From Pseudomonas svalbardensis (GTDB lineage Bacteria > Pseudomonadota > Gammaproteobacteria > Pseudomonadales > Pseudomonadaceae), in NCBI RefSeq assembly GCF_030053115.1, contig NZ_CP125619.1, forward strand, positions 3,793,501 to 3,857,500: a stretch of DNA of 64,000 nt. The letters run 5' to 3'. Below are positions 8,973 to 17,034 of this stretch, one piece after another. The position numbers were made by a program, and so were the translations under genes. The number at the start of each line of letters is the position of its first letter. Position 1 is the stretch's first letter. The notes beneath the pieces were generated by a model. The model saw only the letters and a list, made by a program, of their open reading frames with translations. It ran no database searches and had not been told where the DNA came from.

Positions 8973-9571
8973 TTATACGGGCAAAAGCCCAAAACCCATT
9001 TCGCGATATCGATTAGCGACTTCCTCGTCACCCGGACCGTCCAGCAACCCAAGATGAAGTGTCAAACTCTGGCCTTCGACCGCAAACAGAGGCGTCTCCC
9101 AAAGAAATTGCGCTGCGTCCACCTTGGGCAGTCGAACAAACAAATAGCCGTGATTGCCCAGCGTATCAACATCACCGCCACGTCTTCTCTTCCACTCAAG
9201 AAGTCCATCGTCCGGGCGTGCCAGGCAAGTGCCGATATCATAATAGTCAAAACCATTTTCTATCGGCCATTCAAGCGCCATGAACGTGGTAATCGAGTTG
9301 ATTTCACTTATCCAACTTCAACTGACTATCAACCGCTTGAGATTCAGCACCCAGTAGAACCTTTACAAATTCCCGCTGTGTTTTCCTGCCCACATAGAGA
9401 ATGTCGTGGAGGCTATCTTCCCGCAGTCTGAACCTGACAATTTCCCCGCGCCAAAAACAGGCTCGCCCAAGTATATCCCGCAGCCAGGCAGCAGCTTTCC
9501 TTAGCTCAAAACACATCGAAGGAGCCGGGAGATATAAACTTACGCATCAACTCTGCTATGTATTCTTTCAT
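8973..9571 (-). pseudogene. GNAT/FemAB-like gene, decayed copy (frameshift plus internal deletion)
   Basis: The remnant matches both ends of the intact gene at 61462-62616. The start reads M-K-E-Y-I-A-E-L-M-R-K-F-I-S-P, then a frameshift near 9516 leads into W-L-R-D-I-L-G-R-A-C-F-W and Y-V-G-R-K. The frame stops near 9304. After a second frame change E-I-N-S-I-T-T-F-M-A-L-E-W follows directly, continuing with Y-D-I-G-T-C-L-A-R-P-D-D-G-L. About 130-150 codons of the middle are missing compared with the paralogue. It is the last gene of the long minus-strand EPS operon, so the locus probably once carried a working copy. Confidence 0.85.
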
Positions 9572-9620
9572 TTGGTTATTAGCACAACTCAAGGAAGGGG
9601 TATTTGAGTTTACAAACCAT

Positions 9621-10376
9621 CTATTTTGAACACGTCACCTTTCCTTTGTCCCTGTAGATCAATGTGCGCAACAAGAACATTGGATTACCCACCACATAAC
9701 GTCTGAATAATCGCTTTGGCTCACCTATCAGCCTGAACACCCACTCACAACCGAGTCGACGCACCCATTGCGGAGCACGCGTCACCTTGCCACCGAGAAA
9801 ATCCAGGATCGCCCCTCCGCACACGACCAGACAGGGCACGCCGCTGACGGCTAACCTGGCAGCAACGGCTTCTTGCTTGGGCATGCCCATACCCAACACA
9901 ACCAGTTCCGGCTGAAACTGTCGGGCAAGGTTTATGTAAGCATCCACTGGCGCGAAACCATGGTGAGCAGAAACTACATTGACCGCAAATAGCGCTTCGC
10001 CACGCTGCACCGCATTGGCTAGAAAGGGTTCTTCTGTGCCCCAGAAAGCCACGCGCCGGCCCTTGAATGCTGCCAGTAATTTGGGGATGAAATCGGTGCC
10101 ATTCATATTTAGCCCTGGCTCCAAGCCGAGTCGACGAAACAGGATGGCCATGCCGGAGCCATCCCGTAACAACACGTCCGCAGCCAGCAGCGCGTTAAAG
10201 TAGTCGGTATTGGCTGCCACCAGATTCATGGCATGGGCATTGGCGAACCCGAGCACTGTCGTCACGTCAGGTCTGGATAACGCATCAATCAAGGCTTGCT
10301 CGTCATCAACATCGCTGACCACCCTGAGTTTCTGGGTAATCGTTTGCCAGCTGTGCTGCCAGGATAAAGCACGCAT
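9621..10376 (-). CDS. WecG/TagA/CpsF-family glycosyltransferase (GT26)
   Basis: This 251-residue cytoplasmic protein has the family hallmarks D-G-S-G-M-A-I-L-F-R-R (about 70-80), F-W-G-T-E-E-P-F (about 113), G-M-G-M-P-K-Q-E-A (about 163-171) and a C-terminal G-C-E-W-V-F-R-L-I-G-E-P-K-R-L-F-R-R-Y. It transfers a sugar (ManNAc or ManNAcA, or glucuronic acid in some relatives) to the lipid-linked acceptor. Its start overlaps the stop of the upstream GT2 gene by one base. The donor sugar cannot be inferred. Confidence 0.9.
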   Translation of the reverse strand: MRALSWQHSWQTITQKLRVVSDVDDEQALIDALSRPDVTTVLGFANAHAMNLVAANTDYFNALLAADVLLRDGSGMAILFRRLGLEPGLNMNGTDFIPKLLAAFKGRRVAFWGTEEPFLANAVQRGEALFAVNVVSAHHGFAPVDAYINLARQFQPELVVLGMGMPKQEAVAARLAVSGVPCLVVCGGAILDFLGGKVTRAPQWVRRLGCEWVFRLIGEPKRLFRRYVVGNPMFLLRTLIYRDKGKVTCSK

Positions 10377-11563
10377 TAGCTGTCATCTCGCTTCGAACGC
10401 ACCCATTCAACCTGGCGCTTAAGCAAAAATCCGAGATACAGAGGAATTTTCTTCAGCGCGTAGAACGGCGCATACAACAAGGCTGAAAAAGAAATAATCC
10501 CGCGACCAAATTGGCTCCATGCCAGCAAAATAGTGACACCCAATATTGCCACCCCGGAAGAAGCCATCAATGCTGGCGCCCAAGCTCCGGACAGCATAAA
10601 TACCAACCATGACAGACCAAATACAGCCCCCAAGGCCAACGTCAACAAGGCCAACGGAGGGACCAGCAAATCCAGCGTCATCGCCAGCAGACTCCAGTTA
10701 CGCTGGCCAATCGACTCCACCAGCAACTTTGGCGTATCCCCAAGGATTACCCCTAGATGTCCATGTTCCCAGCGCGTACGCTGGGTAGTTAAGCCTTCAT
10801 CGCTGCGCGGAAAATAACTGGTCACCAGTGCATCGGGGCAGAACAAAGGCGGCTTGCCGCTTCGGCATAAATCCAGGCCCATCTTCAAATCTTCAACGAT
10901 GTGGCCACTGGCCAAATTGATCAACGTCAGGTCCCGCCAGACGACAGCCATTCCCGTGCCCATTAGCTGACAGGGCAAACCAAGCCGGGTCCAACCCTGC
11001 GGCCGTACCCGATTCTTCACGCACCAGGCAAACTCGGCAAGCCGCACTTTCAGCCCGGAACCTGCTGGAGCACGCATTAAATTAAGTGCTTGCGCTGGCC
11101 GCCCTGAGTCGATGCAACAGATTGCCAAACGCTCAATAGAACCCTCGGCCACCTGGCAATCCGCATCGATAACAATCATGACGTCCGGCGCATCGCTCGC
11201 CAAATGACGCACCCCACAGTCCAGCGCATAACCCTTGCCCCGCTGCTGATCATTGCTGCGCTCCACCACCTCGGCACCCGCCATGCGGGCCAGCGCCGCC
11301 GTGTCGTCAGAACAGTTATCCGCCACCACCAATAGGCGATCACCCAAAAGCAACTGCGGCCGAATGCTGTTTAACGTCGCGACGATGATCGAGGATTCAT
11401 TGTGTGCCGGTATCAACACCGCCACCCGCGGTCGCGATCCTTGCGCCGACACGCGCGACCGTGCAGGCAGACAGGCCATCAGCACCTGCACAAACAGCAC
11501 CAACACCGGCAGGAGGATGAGTATCATCAGTGAGCTGAACAGCCAACCAAGTAATGTGATCAT
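10376..11563 (-). CDS. Membrane glycosyltransferase family 2
   Basis: This 395-residue protein has an N-terminal helix (about 5-30), a GT-A domain beginning V-A-V-L-I-P-A-H-N-E-S, the metal-binding D-A-D-C at about residue 133, the E-D-L-K-M-G-L acid motif and the Q-R-T-R-W signature near 250. Two or three C-terminal helices follow (about 280-375). The Q-x-x-R-W motif marks processive-type or lipid-linked GT2 enzymes. It should add a sugar to the undecaprenyl-linked repeat at the inner membrane. It overlaps the upstream GT4 gene by 4 bp. Confidence 0.9.
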   Translation of the reverse strand: MITLLGWLFSSLMILILLPVLVLFVQVLMACLPARSRVSAQGSRPRVAVLIPAHNESSIIVATLNSIRPQLLLGDRLLVVADNCSDDTAALARMAGAEVVERSNDQQRGKGYALDCGVRHLASDAPDVMIVIDADCQVAEGSIERLAICCIDSGRPAQALNLMRAPAGSGLKVRLAEFAWCVKNRVRPQGWTRLGLPCQLMGTGMAVVWRDLTLINLASGHIVEDLKMGLDLCRSGKPPLFCPDALVTSYFPRSDEGLTTQRTRWEHGHLGVILGDTPKLLVESIGQRNWSLLAMTLDLLVPPLALLTLALGAVFGLSWLVFMLSGAWAPALMASSGVAILGVTILLAWSQFGRGIISFSALLYAPFYALKKIPLYLGFLLKRQVEWVRSKRDDS

Positions 11564-12762
11564 GCTTGCGCCCTAAATAAATTAGCCAACTTGGCCGCTT
11601 CGATATCGATGTCGTGTCGCTCCAACACTCTCTGATAAGCCGCCTCGCCCATCCGCTGCAACACCTCGACAGGTTGCGCGAGGCAGTCCGCCAGTGCCGC
11701 CGCCAACTCATCCACCGCTCCAGCGGGAAACAACCAACCGTTCTCACCCTGTCGCACTAACTCGGGAATGCCCGCCACATAGCTCGTCAGTACGGGTCGG
11801 CGTAACGCCATGGCTTCCATGATGACCACCGGCAACCCCTCGGCGAAGCTCGGCAACACCAAGGCCCGCGCCGCAAGAATCTCCGCCCGCACCTGATCGC
11901 TGCTGATCCAGCCGGTAATTCGCACCCGCGCCTGCAAGCCATGCCGTGTAATAAGGGTTTCGATTTCCGCGCGCATTTCTCCATCGCCGGCCAGTACTAT
12001 CTCGAACTCCACGTCTTGTGCTGCCAGAATGCGGGCGGCCTCAAGCAACAAAAGCTGACCCTTCTGCTCACACAAACGACCTACACAAACCAACCGCGGC
12101 GTGGCTGGCACGGCAACGGCCGGGACGTCGTGAAACGCGCGCTCCAGGCCACAATGCACCACCTTTACCCTTGCCCAGTGTGCATGAGCCACCCAGCGAA
12201 ACAGCTGACTGCGCCCATAAGAACTGATAGCAGCGACAAAGGCAGCGCGCCGAACTTTCTCGCCCAAGTGAATAAACTGCGGTTTGTCGAACTCTTCCGG
12301 CCCGTGCACGGTAAAACTGTACGCCGGCCCACCGAGTACATTGGCCAGCATCACCACCTCGGTTGAGTTGGTGCCGAAATGCGCATGCACATGCTCGGCC
12401 CCAAACGCCTGCAACCAGGTCAGCACGCGACACGCCTCGGACAAATAAATCAAATGGTATGGCCAAGGGCGATCGGCACGCTGGCCCATGCGTAGCGCCA
12501 GCCACAGCGCCGAAAAAAAACGTCGCGGCTGGGCGCGCAACACCTGAAGCACAGGCACTAACAGCTCTTTGACTCCGCCCTGCAGCACATACTGGGTTTT
12601 ATCGCGTTCGGCCACGTCCTCGGCATCCACCAATTCGGCATCCCAGCCACGCAGGGCAATGCGCTGCACCACAAAACCCTGTCGCTCTAACGCCAAAATC
12701 TCGCGACGAATGAAGCTATGGCTGACTTTAGGGTATTGATTAATGAAATAAGCGATACGCAT
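11560..12762 (-). CDS. Glycosyltransferase family 4 (WcaL-like)
   Basis: This 400-residue GT-B enzyme has an N-terminal I-N-Q-Y-P-K-V-S-H-S-F-I-R-R-E-I, the characteristic opening of colanic-acid WcaL-like transferases. The C-terminal domain has G-R-L-C-E-Q-K-G-Q-L-L-L-L-E-A at about 230 and P-S-F-A-E-G-L-P-V-V-I-M-E-A-M-A at about 310, the E-x7-E nucleotide-sugar motif. H-V-H-A-H-F-G-T-N lies near residue 125. It is predicted to be a retaining, membrane-associated enzyme that extends the EPS repeat unit. Confidence 0.93.
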   Translation of the reverse strand: MRIAYFINQYPKVSHSFIRREILALERQGFVVQRIALRGWDAELVDAEDVAERDKTQYVLQGGVKELLVPVLQVLRAQPRRFFSALWLALRMGQRADRPWPYHLIYLSEACRVLTWLQAFGAEHVHAHFGTNSTEVVMLANVLGGPAYSFTVHGPEEFDKPQFIHLGEKVRRAAFVAAISSYGRSQLFRWVAHAHWARVKVVHCGLERAFHDVPAVAVPATPRLVCVGRLCEQKGQLLLLEAARILAAQDVEFEIVLAGDGEMRAEIETLITRHGLQARVRITGWISSDQVRAEILAARALVLPSFAEGLPVVIMEAMALRRPVLTSYVAGIPELVRQGENGWLFPAGAVDELAAALADCLAQPVEVLQRMGEAAYQRVLERHDIDIEAAKLANLFRAQA

Positions 12763-12837
12763 AGGAACCAGACTTAGTTGTCGTTGCGGTGGATTATTAC
12801 TGCAAGTAATCCCACAGTAGTACAGGTATCAGGAACG

Positions 12838-13773
12838 TCAACTAGCCACACGGCTGCAGCTATAACTACCTATCAACACGCTGTCTATCTTTTTAAAGGT
12901 GTCGTCCAGCAGCTCATAGCGCCTGCGATACATGGCACGTTTTTTTGAAGCAATACTGTCGAGCGGTTTCCTGGACAGCATCATGGGAATCTCAAAAAAA
13001 TCTTCGTGCTCCGATGGAGTCGCTCCATGCTCTAACCAGATCACATCATAATTTGCCGCCAGTTCCAGAGCTTTGTGAGCGCCAAAATACGGATGACGAT
13101 GGTGGCGATACCCATCCCCTACCGCATAAATTTTTTCAACACCAATATTGATGGCAATGTATTTAATAACTTCGATCAGAAAGCTTCTTGGCCGAAGGCC
13201 TTCAAAGTCTTTTGTCAGGTCCCTATAGATACTCAACGACAGTTCACTCTCGACGCCTTTATGTATCCCTTGAACGGCGCCGATAAAAATACATAACTCT
13301 GTGTCCGTGCGACACAAGGTGAAGGCTATTGATGCAATGCGCAGGTCACCCTGAAACAAGTTCAGTACCAGCTCGCCTTCACGCATAAACCATATCGGAC
13401 GATCCAGCACCAGGGAACAGCCAGCCGCAAACTCCGACAAATCACTCAGCATCAAACTGTCACTTCGCCCCAACAGCAATAGCTGCGGACAGCTTTTGGT
13501 AACCACTTCGTAATGCGAGGCCAACACACTAAGTTTATTCTTGGGGCTCCAGCTGCTACTGATGTATGGCCAATGAACAACGCCTACACAATCCCCGCCT
13601 AACTTCTCAACACCGGACTTACCCAGAGCGCTCGACATACGCCCGCAAAACAACTTTAGCTCGGACCAGTTTTTTGCGACTAAAACCAACATTTTAAATT
13701 TATTATTCAATGCCCTTAAGGAATACCCTGCGTGTAAAAAAAACAAGCTCTTTAATATCACCCAATTGTTCAT
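12838..13773 (-). CDS. VirK/YbjX family protein (DUF535)
   Basis: This 311-residue protein has the DUF535 features G-A-V-Q-G-I-H-K-G-V, Y-R-D-L-T-K-D-F-E-G-L-R-P-R-S-F-L and A-V-G-D-G-Y-R-H-H-R-H-P-Y-F-G. Family members (VirK of Shigella, YbjX of E. coli) are linked to outer-membrane integrity and peptide resistance, but their biochemistry is not settled. It is embedded between two glycosyltransferase genes of the same operon, 8 bp after the upstream gene. Base composition is lower in GC than its neighbours. A role in the export or modification of this polysaccharide is inference. Confidence 0.8.
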   Translation of the reverse strand: MNNWVILKSLFFLHAGYSLRALNNKFKMLVLVAKNWSELKLFCGRMSSALGKSGVEKLGGDCVGVVHWPYISSSWSPKNKLSVLASHYEVVTKSCPQLLLLGRSDSLMLSDLSEFAAGCSLVLDRPIWFMREGELVLNLFQGDLRIASIAFTLCRTDTELCIFIGAVQGIHKGVESELSLSIYRDLTKDFEGLRPRSFLIEVIKYIAINIGVEKIYAVGDGYRHHRHPYFGAHKALELAANYDVIWLEHGATPSEHEDFFEIPMMLSRKPLDSIASKKRAMYRRRYELLDDTFKKIDSVLIGSYSCSRVAS

Positions 13774-13780
13774 ATAAGTC

Positions 13781-14758
13781 TCACTTGTATTCGATCAACG
13801 CCGTCTTGCCGGCGCCGAATCTGTTCAGTAGAAACTTGACTTGCCCGAGCATCTCGGGAAATTTCCCCAGCACGAGAAAGAAAGCCCGCAGCCAGTTTTC
13901 GCGCCTGGATCTATCGCCCCCGCGGGCGAGGCGCACGACCTGTAATGGATAGACCAGCAGCAGAAACAGCCCAAACCATCCCAACACCAAACTCGCGATA
14001 ACAGTCGCCAGCGGGACACCCAAACCCCAGAACCAGGCACGGCGCGACTCACGCAACCAATGTTGCTCCGGTGCGGCCCCATGCAAAAATGCGCCCTCGG
14101 CAAAGGCATATCCACCGCGCAGGGTACGCTGCCACCATTGGCCGAACCGGGTCATGGTTGCATCGTGCAAGGTCATTTCCTCGCCCAGACGCCAGACCTT
14201 CCAACCATTCCCACGCAGACGCACGCACAATTCAGGCTCTTCCCCGGCAATAAGGCCCGGTCGAAACCCGGACGCTTCGGCGAAGGCGTCAGCCCGCATC
14301 AGCGCATCGCCACCACATGCCCTGGCCTCACCTACCGGCGTATCCCATTCGAAATCACACAGTAAGTTGTAAACCGAGTGCTGCGGAAAACGTTCACGGC
14401 GCCGTCCACAGACCACCGCGACGTCAGGATGTGTATCAAGAAAGGCCTGCGCCCGGGGCAGCCAACCGTCGACAACCTCACAATCACCGTCGACGAACTG
14501 CACAAAACGCATCGTCGGCAATAAGCGTTGCATGCAGGCAAATCCTTCATTGCGCGCACGTGCAGCCGTAAAGGGAATCGTCATGTCCAACTCGACCACC
14601 TCGACCCCAAGCCTCAGTGCTATCTGCACTGAACCGTCCGTTGATCCAGAGTCGACATAAACAACCTTTTCCACCGAACCGACGAGAGAAATCAGACAAC
14701 GCTCAAGCCTTAGGCCTTCGTTGCGACCGATAACAACGACACCAATCCCCATAGCCAT
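13781..14758 (-). CDS. Glycosyltransferase family 2
   Basis: This protein of about 325 residues starts M-A-M-G-I-G-V-V-V-I-G-R-N-E-G; an upstream in-frame GTG would add three residues. The GT-A domain shows Y-V-D-S-G-S-T-D-G-S at about 36-45, the D-G-D-C metal motif near 93 and G-E-E-P-E-L-C-V-R-L near 168. Two hydrophobic helices close the protein at about 245-285. It is an inverting transferase acting on the lipid-linked repeat. Gene spacing (8 bp to VirK) supports one operon. Confidence 0.88.
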   Translation of the reverse strand: MAMGIGVVVIGRNEGLRLERCLISLVGSVEKVVYVDSGSTDGSVQIALRLGVEVVELDMTIPFTAARARNEGFACMQRLLPTMRFVQFVDGDCEVVDGWLPRAQAFLDTHPDVAVVCGRRRERFPQHSVYNLLCDFEWDTPVGEARACGGDALMRADAFAEASGFRPGLIAGEEPELCVRLRGNGWKVWRLGEEMTLHDATMTRFGQWWQRTLRGGYAFAEGAFLHGAAPEQHWLRESRRAWFWGLGVPLATVIASLVLGWFGLFLLLVYPLQVVRLARGGDRSRRENWLRAFFLVLGKFPEMLGQVKFLLNRFGAGKTALIEYK

Positions 14759-14801
14759 GGCGGTCACTCAGCGACGCAATTGAAGTAATCCATCGGGTGG
14801 T

Positions 14802-15326
14802 TCATGAGAACTCCCTCGCTTCTGCGTACTGCCTTTTCTTGATTGTCGCAGGCACGCCCACTGCCACCGAGTCGTCCGGTACATCGGTCAGCACCACGGC
14901 ATTGGCACCAATCACGACATTGTTACCAATGCGGATATTGCCCAGCACTTTGGCCCCTGCACCGATATCAACATTGTTACCCATCACCGGCGCAATCGGC
15001 TCATTCACATTCTTTAGCCCCACGACGACGCCATTGCGAATACGGCAATCATCGCCGAACTGCGCATAGCCACTGATCACGATTCCGCCGAAATGATCGA
15101 TGACGAAGTTGCGCCCGACCACCACCTCACACGGCAGCTCGATACCCGTGACGATCTGCACCAGTTTGAAGAGCACTTTGTATACAAAGGAGAGCAGCTT
15201 GCGTAACGGCGCCGGGCGAACACCGTAGCGCCAGCGCCCAAAGCGATAAACCACCATCACCCAAAACCCCTGAGCCCCCCAATCTCCGGCGTATGCACGC
15301 AAGTCCGCACGTATGTTTTCGAACAT
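14802..15326 (-). CDS. Serine O-acetyltransferase-like hexapeptide acyltransferase
   Basis: This 174-residue protein has a left-handed beta-helix: repeated [LIV]-G-x-x-x-x units such as N-N-V-D-I-G-A-G-A-K-V-L-G-N-I-R-I-G. It begins F-E-N-I-R-A-D-L-R-A-Y, as in CysE-like acetyltransferases of polysaccharide loci. It lacks the long N-terminal domain of true CysE, so an O-acetyltransferase acting on a sugar is more likely than cysteine synthesis. It lies between two GT2 genes in the EPS operon. Confidence 0.85.
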   Translation of the reverse strand: MFENIRADLRAYAGDWGAQGFWVMVVYRFGRWRYGVRPAPLRKLLSFVYKVLFKLVQIVTGIELPCEVVVGRNFVIDHFGGIVISGYAQFGDDCRIRNGVVVGLKNVNEPIAPVMGNNVDIGAGAKVLGNIRIGNNVVIGANAVVLTDVPDDSVAVGVPATIKKRQYAEAREFS

Positions 15327-15334
15327 AAATGGCT

Positions 15335-16291
15335 CTACCGTGTTGGTTGGCTAGCGAATTTGGTATCACGCAGCAACGCCCAGGTCACACGAGTGTGCTG
15401 CCAACACGTCCCTAAAGCGGCCCGACCGCGGCCTTTCAATAGCGCCTTGAGCGCCAAAATCAAATCACCCAGACTCACCAGTAGCATATGTGAGGCCAAA
15501 CCAGGCAGACCGTGGTGCTTGCGGAAGTACAAAAGCTCACTTTCGATTTGTAACGTGGGTAGCTGGCGACTAGCCGCATTGAGTGTGTCAACAGACTTGG
15601 CACTTTCACCGCCGATATGCACCACCGTGGTATGCGGATAATAAACCACCTTCCAGCCTGCCTGTTTAACGCGTTTGCAGTGATCTATCTCTTCGAAGTA
15701 AAGAAAGTAGCGAGGATCGAACAAGCCAACCTGGTCGATGACTTCACGGCGAATCAGGTAATAGCACCCGGGCACCCAATCGCACTCACGCACCGAAGCA
15801 TGATCCCAAGCCATATCATCGACCCTCTTCACCACAGGGAAAAAGCGTTCAAGCCCTGTACGCGAGAGAAAGACATTCAACGGCGTTGGAAAATAGCGAC
15901 AGGAGGGCTGTAAATCTCCCTCTCGTCCAACCAACCGAACGCCGAGGACACCGCAATCAGGATGAGTCTCCATGTAGTCGAGGGTCTTGCTCAGGGTATC
16001 CGCAGCAACGAAGGCATCGGTATTGAGGAGCAACGCATACTTGCCCTGCAGGTGTTCAACCAATTGATTATTGGCACGCCCAAAGCCAACATTATTTTCA
16101 TTGGCCAGTTGCAATGCCTCTGGACAAATAGTTGCCAGACGCTCCAGCGAATTATCGACAGAGGCATTATCCACTACTAAATAGCGCGTGCGATCCACAC
16201 TATTTGACTGGCGCAACGCATTAAACATCGGTTGCAACAGAGCCGCCGTATTGTAATTAACTACCAACACATCAAGGGGAGCGCTAACCAT
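15335..16291 (-). CDS. Glycosyltransferase family 2 (rhamnosyltransferase-like)
   Basis: This protein of about 318 residues has V-L-V-V-N-Y-N-T at the N-terminus, V-V-D-N-A-S-V-D-N-S at about 40-49, N-N-V-G-F-G-R-A-N-N at about 68-77 and N-T-D-A near 93. The later W-V-P-G-C-Y-Y-L-I-R-R and F-L-Y-F-E-E-I-D-H-C-K-R segments are typical of WbbL/RfbF-type rhamnosyltransferases. The ATG at 16291 was chosen over an upstream TTG because a GAG-type ribosome-binding site precedes it. It overlaps the upstream acyltransferase stop by 8 bp. Confidence 0.9.
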   Translation of the reverse strand: MVSAPLDVLVVNYNTAALLQPMFNALRQSNSVDRTRYLVVDNASVDNSLERLATICPEALQLANENNVGFGRANNQLVEHLQGKYALLLNTDAFVAADTLSKTLDYMETHPDCGVLGVRLVGREGDLQPSCRYFPTPLNVFLSRTGLERFFPVVKRVDDMAWDHASVRECDWVPGCYYLIRREVIDQVGLFDPRYFLYFEEIDHCKRVKQAGWKVVYYPHTTVVHIGGESAKSVDTLNAASRQLPTLQIESELLYFRKHHGLPGLASHMLLVSLGDLILALKALLKGRGRAALGTCWQHTRVTWALLRDTKFASQPTR

Positions 16292-16901
16292 TGGGCTGCT
16301 CGCCAAAGAAATGTTGCACTCTCATTCTTTTAAGCTTCGGTTCAAGTTCCGGATCGAATTCACCGCTGCGTTGCCTGATGAGGTCAATCCACGGGTAAGC
16401 GGCGCAACGTTCTTCAACTTTCGTTAACAGCTCTTCCAGCGTACAAATAACCTTGGCTGGATTACCCCCAACCACCACCCCAGGCGGAACATCTTTCACC
16501 ACTACTGCACCGGCTGCAACAACTGAATCCGGCCCAATAGTCACACGTGGCATGATGATTGCGCCATAACCGATAAAACAATTATCACGTATATCAATAG
16601 GGCCGACAGAGTCAAGTTTTGTTCCAAAGCGTACATCGAGTAAGCCGACTATGCCATCGTGGCCGAACAGTGTGCAATCAGATAAAGCTATATTATTTCC
16701 GAGTCGTACTAGCGTAGGGTCAGGTATGTTGCACCCAAGATTGATCCATACGTTTTTACCGACGGAGTGCAGAGATCCCCATCGAGCCAGGTGTTTAGCC
16801 CATTCATACCCGTCGGGTTTACAGAATTTTTTATAGAGCGAGGTTCCACGCCCCGTTGTTTTGGCAATATGAGCAATAGTACGCTTTAGTAGACCAATCA
16901 T
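16284..16901 (-). CDS. Hexapeptide-repeat acyltransferase (LacA/CysE-like)
   Basis: This 205-residue protein has a left-handed beta-helix core: V-R-L-G-N-N-I-A-L-S-D, C-F-I-G-Y-G-A-I-I-M-P-R-V-T-I-G and V-V-A-A-G-A-V-V-V-K-D-V-P-P-G, ending with the family motif V-V-G-G-N-P-A-K-V-I. It probably O-acetylates a sugar of the repeat unit. It is the second acyltransferase of the operon, so the polymer is probably modified at more than one site. Confidence 0.87.
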   Translation of the reverse strand: MIGLLKRTIAHIAKTTGRGTSLYKKFCKPDGYEWAKHLARWGSLHSVGKNVWINLGCNIPDPTLVRLGNNIALSDCTLFGHDGIVGLLDVRFGTKLDSVGPIDIRDNCFIGYGAIIMPRVTIGPDSVVAAGAVVVKDVPPGVVVGGNPAKVICTLEELLTKVEERCAAYPWIDLIRQRSGEFDPELEPKLKRMRVQHFFGEQPNG

Positions 16902-17034
16902 CCTGTCAGCCTCAATAATTCAGCGATATACATCTGTGCCAAGGTTAGATACACCCTGATTCTTCATTACCACTACCCTAAGAGCAGACGCTTCCCTAAA
17001 ATCAAACACTCAAATAATCCACACATGCTACCCC

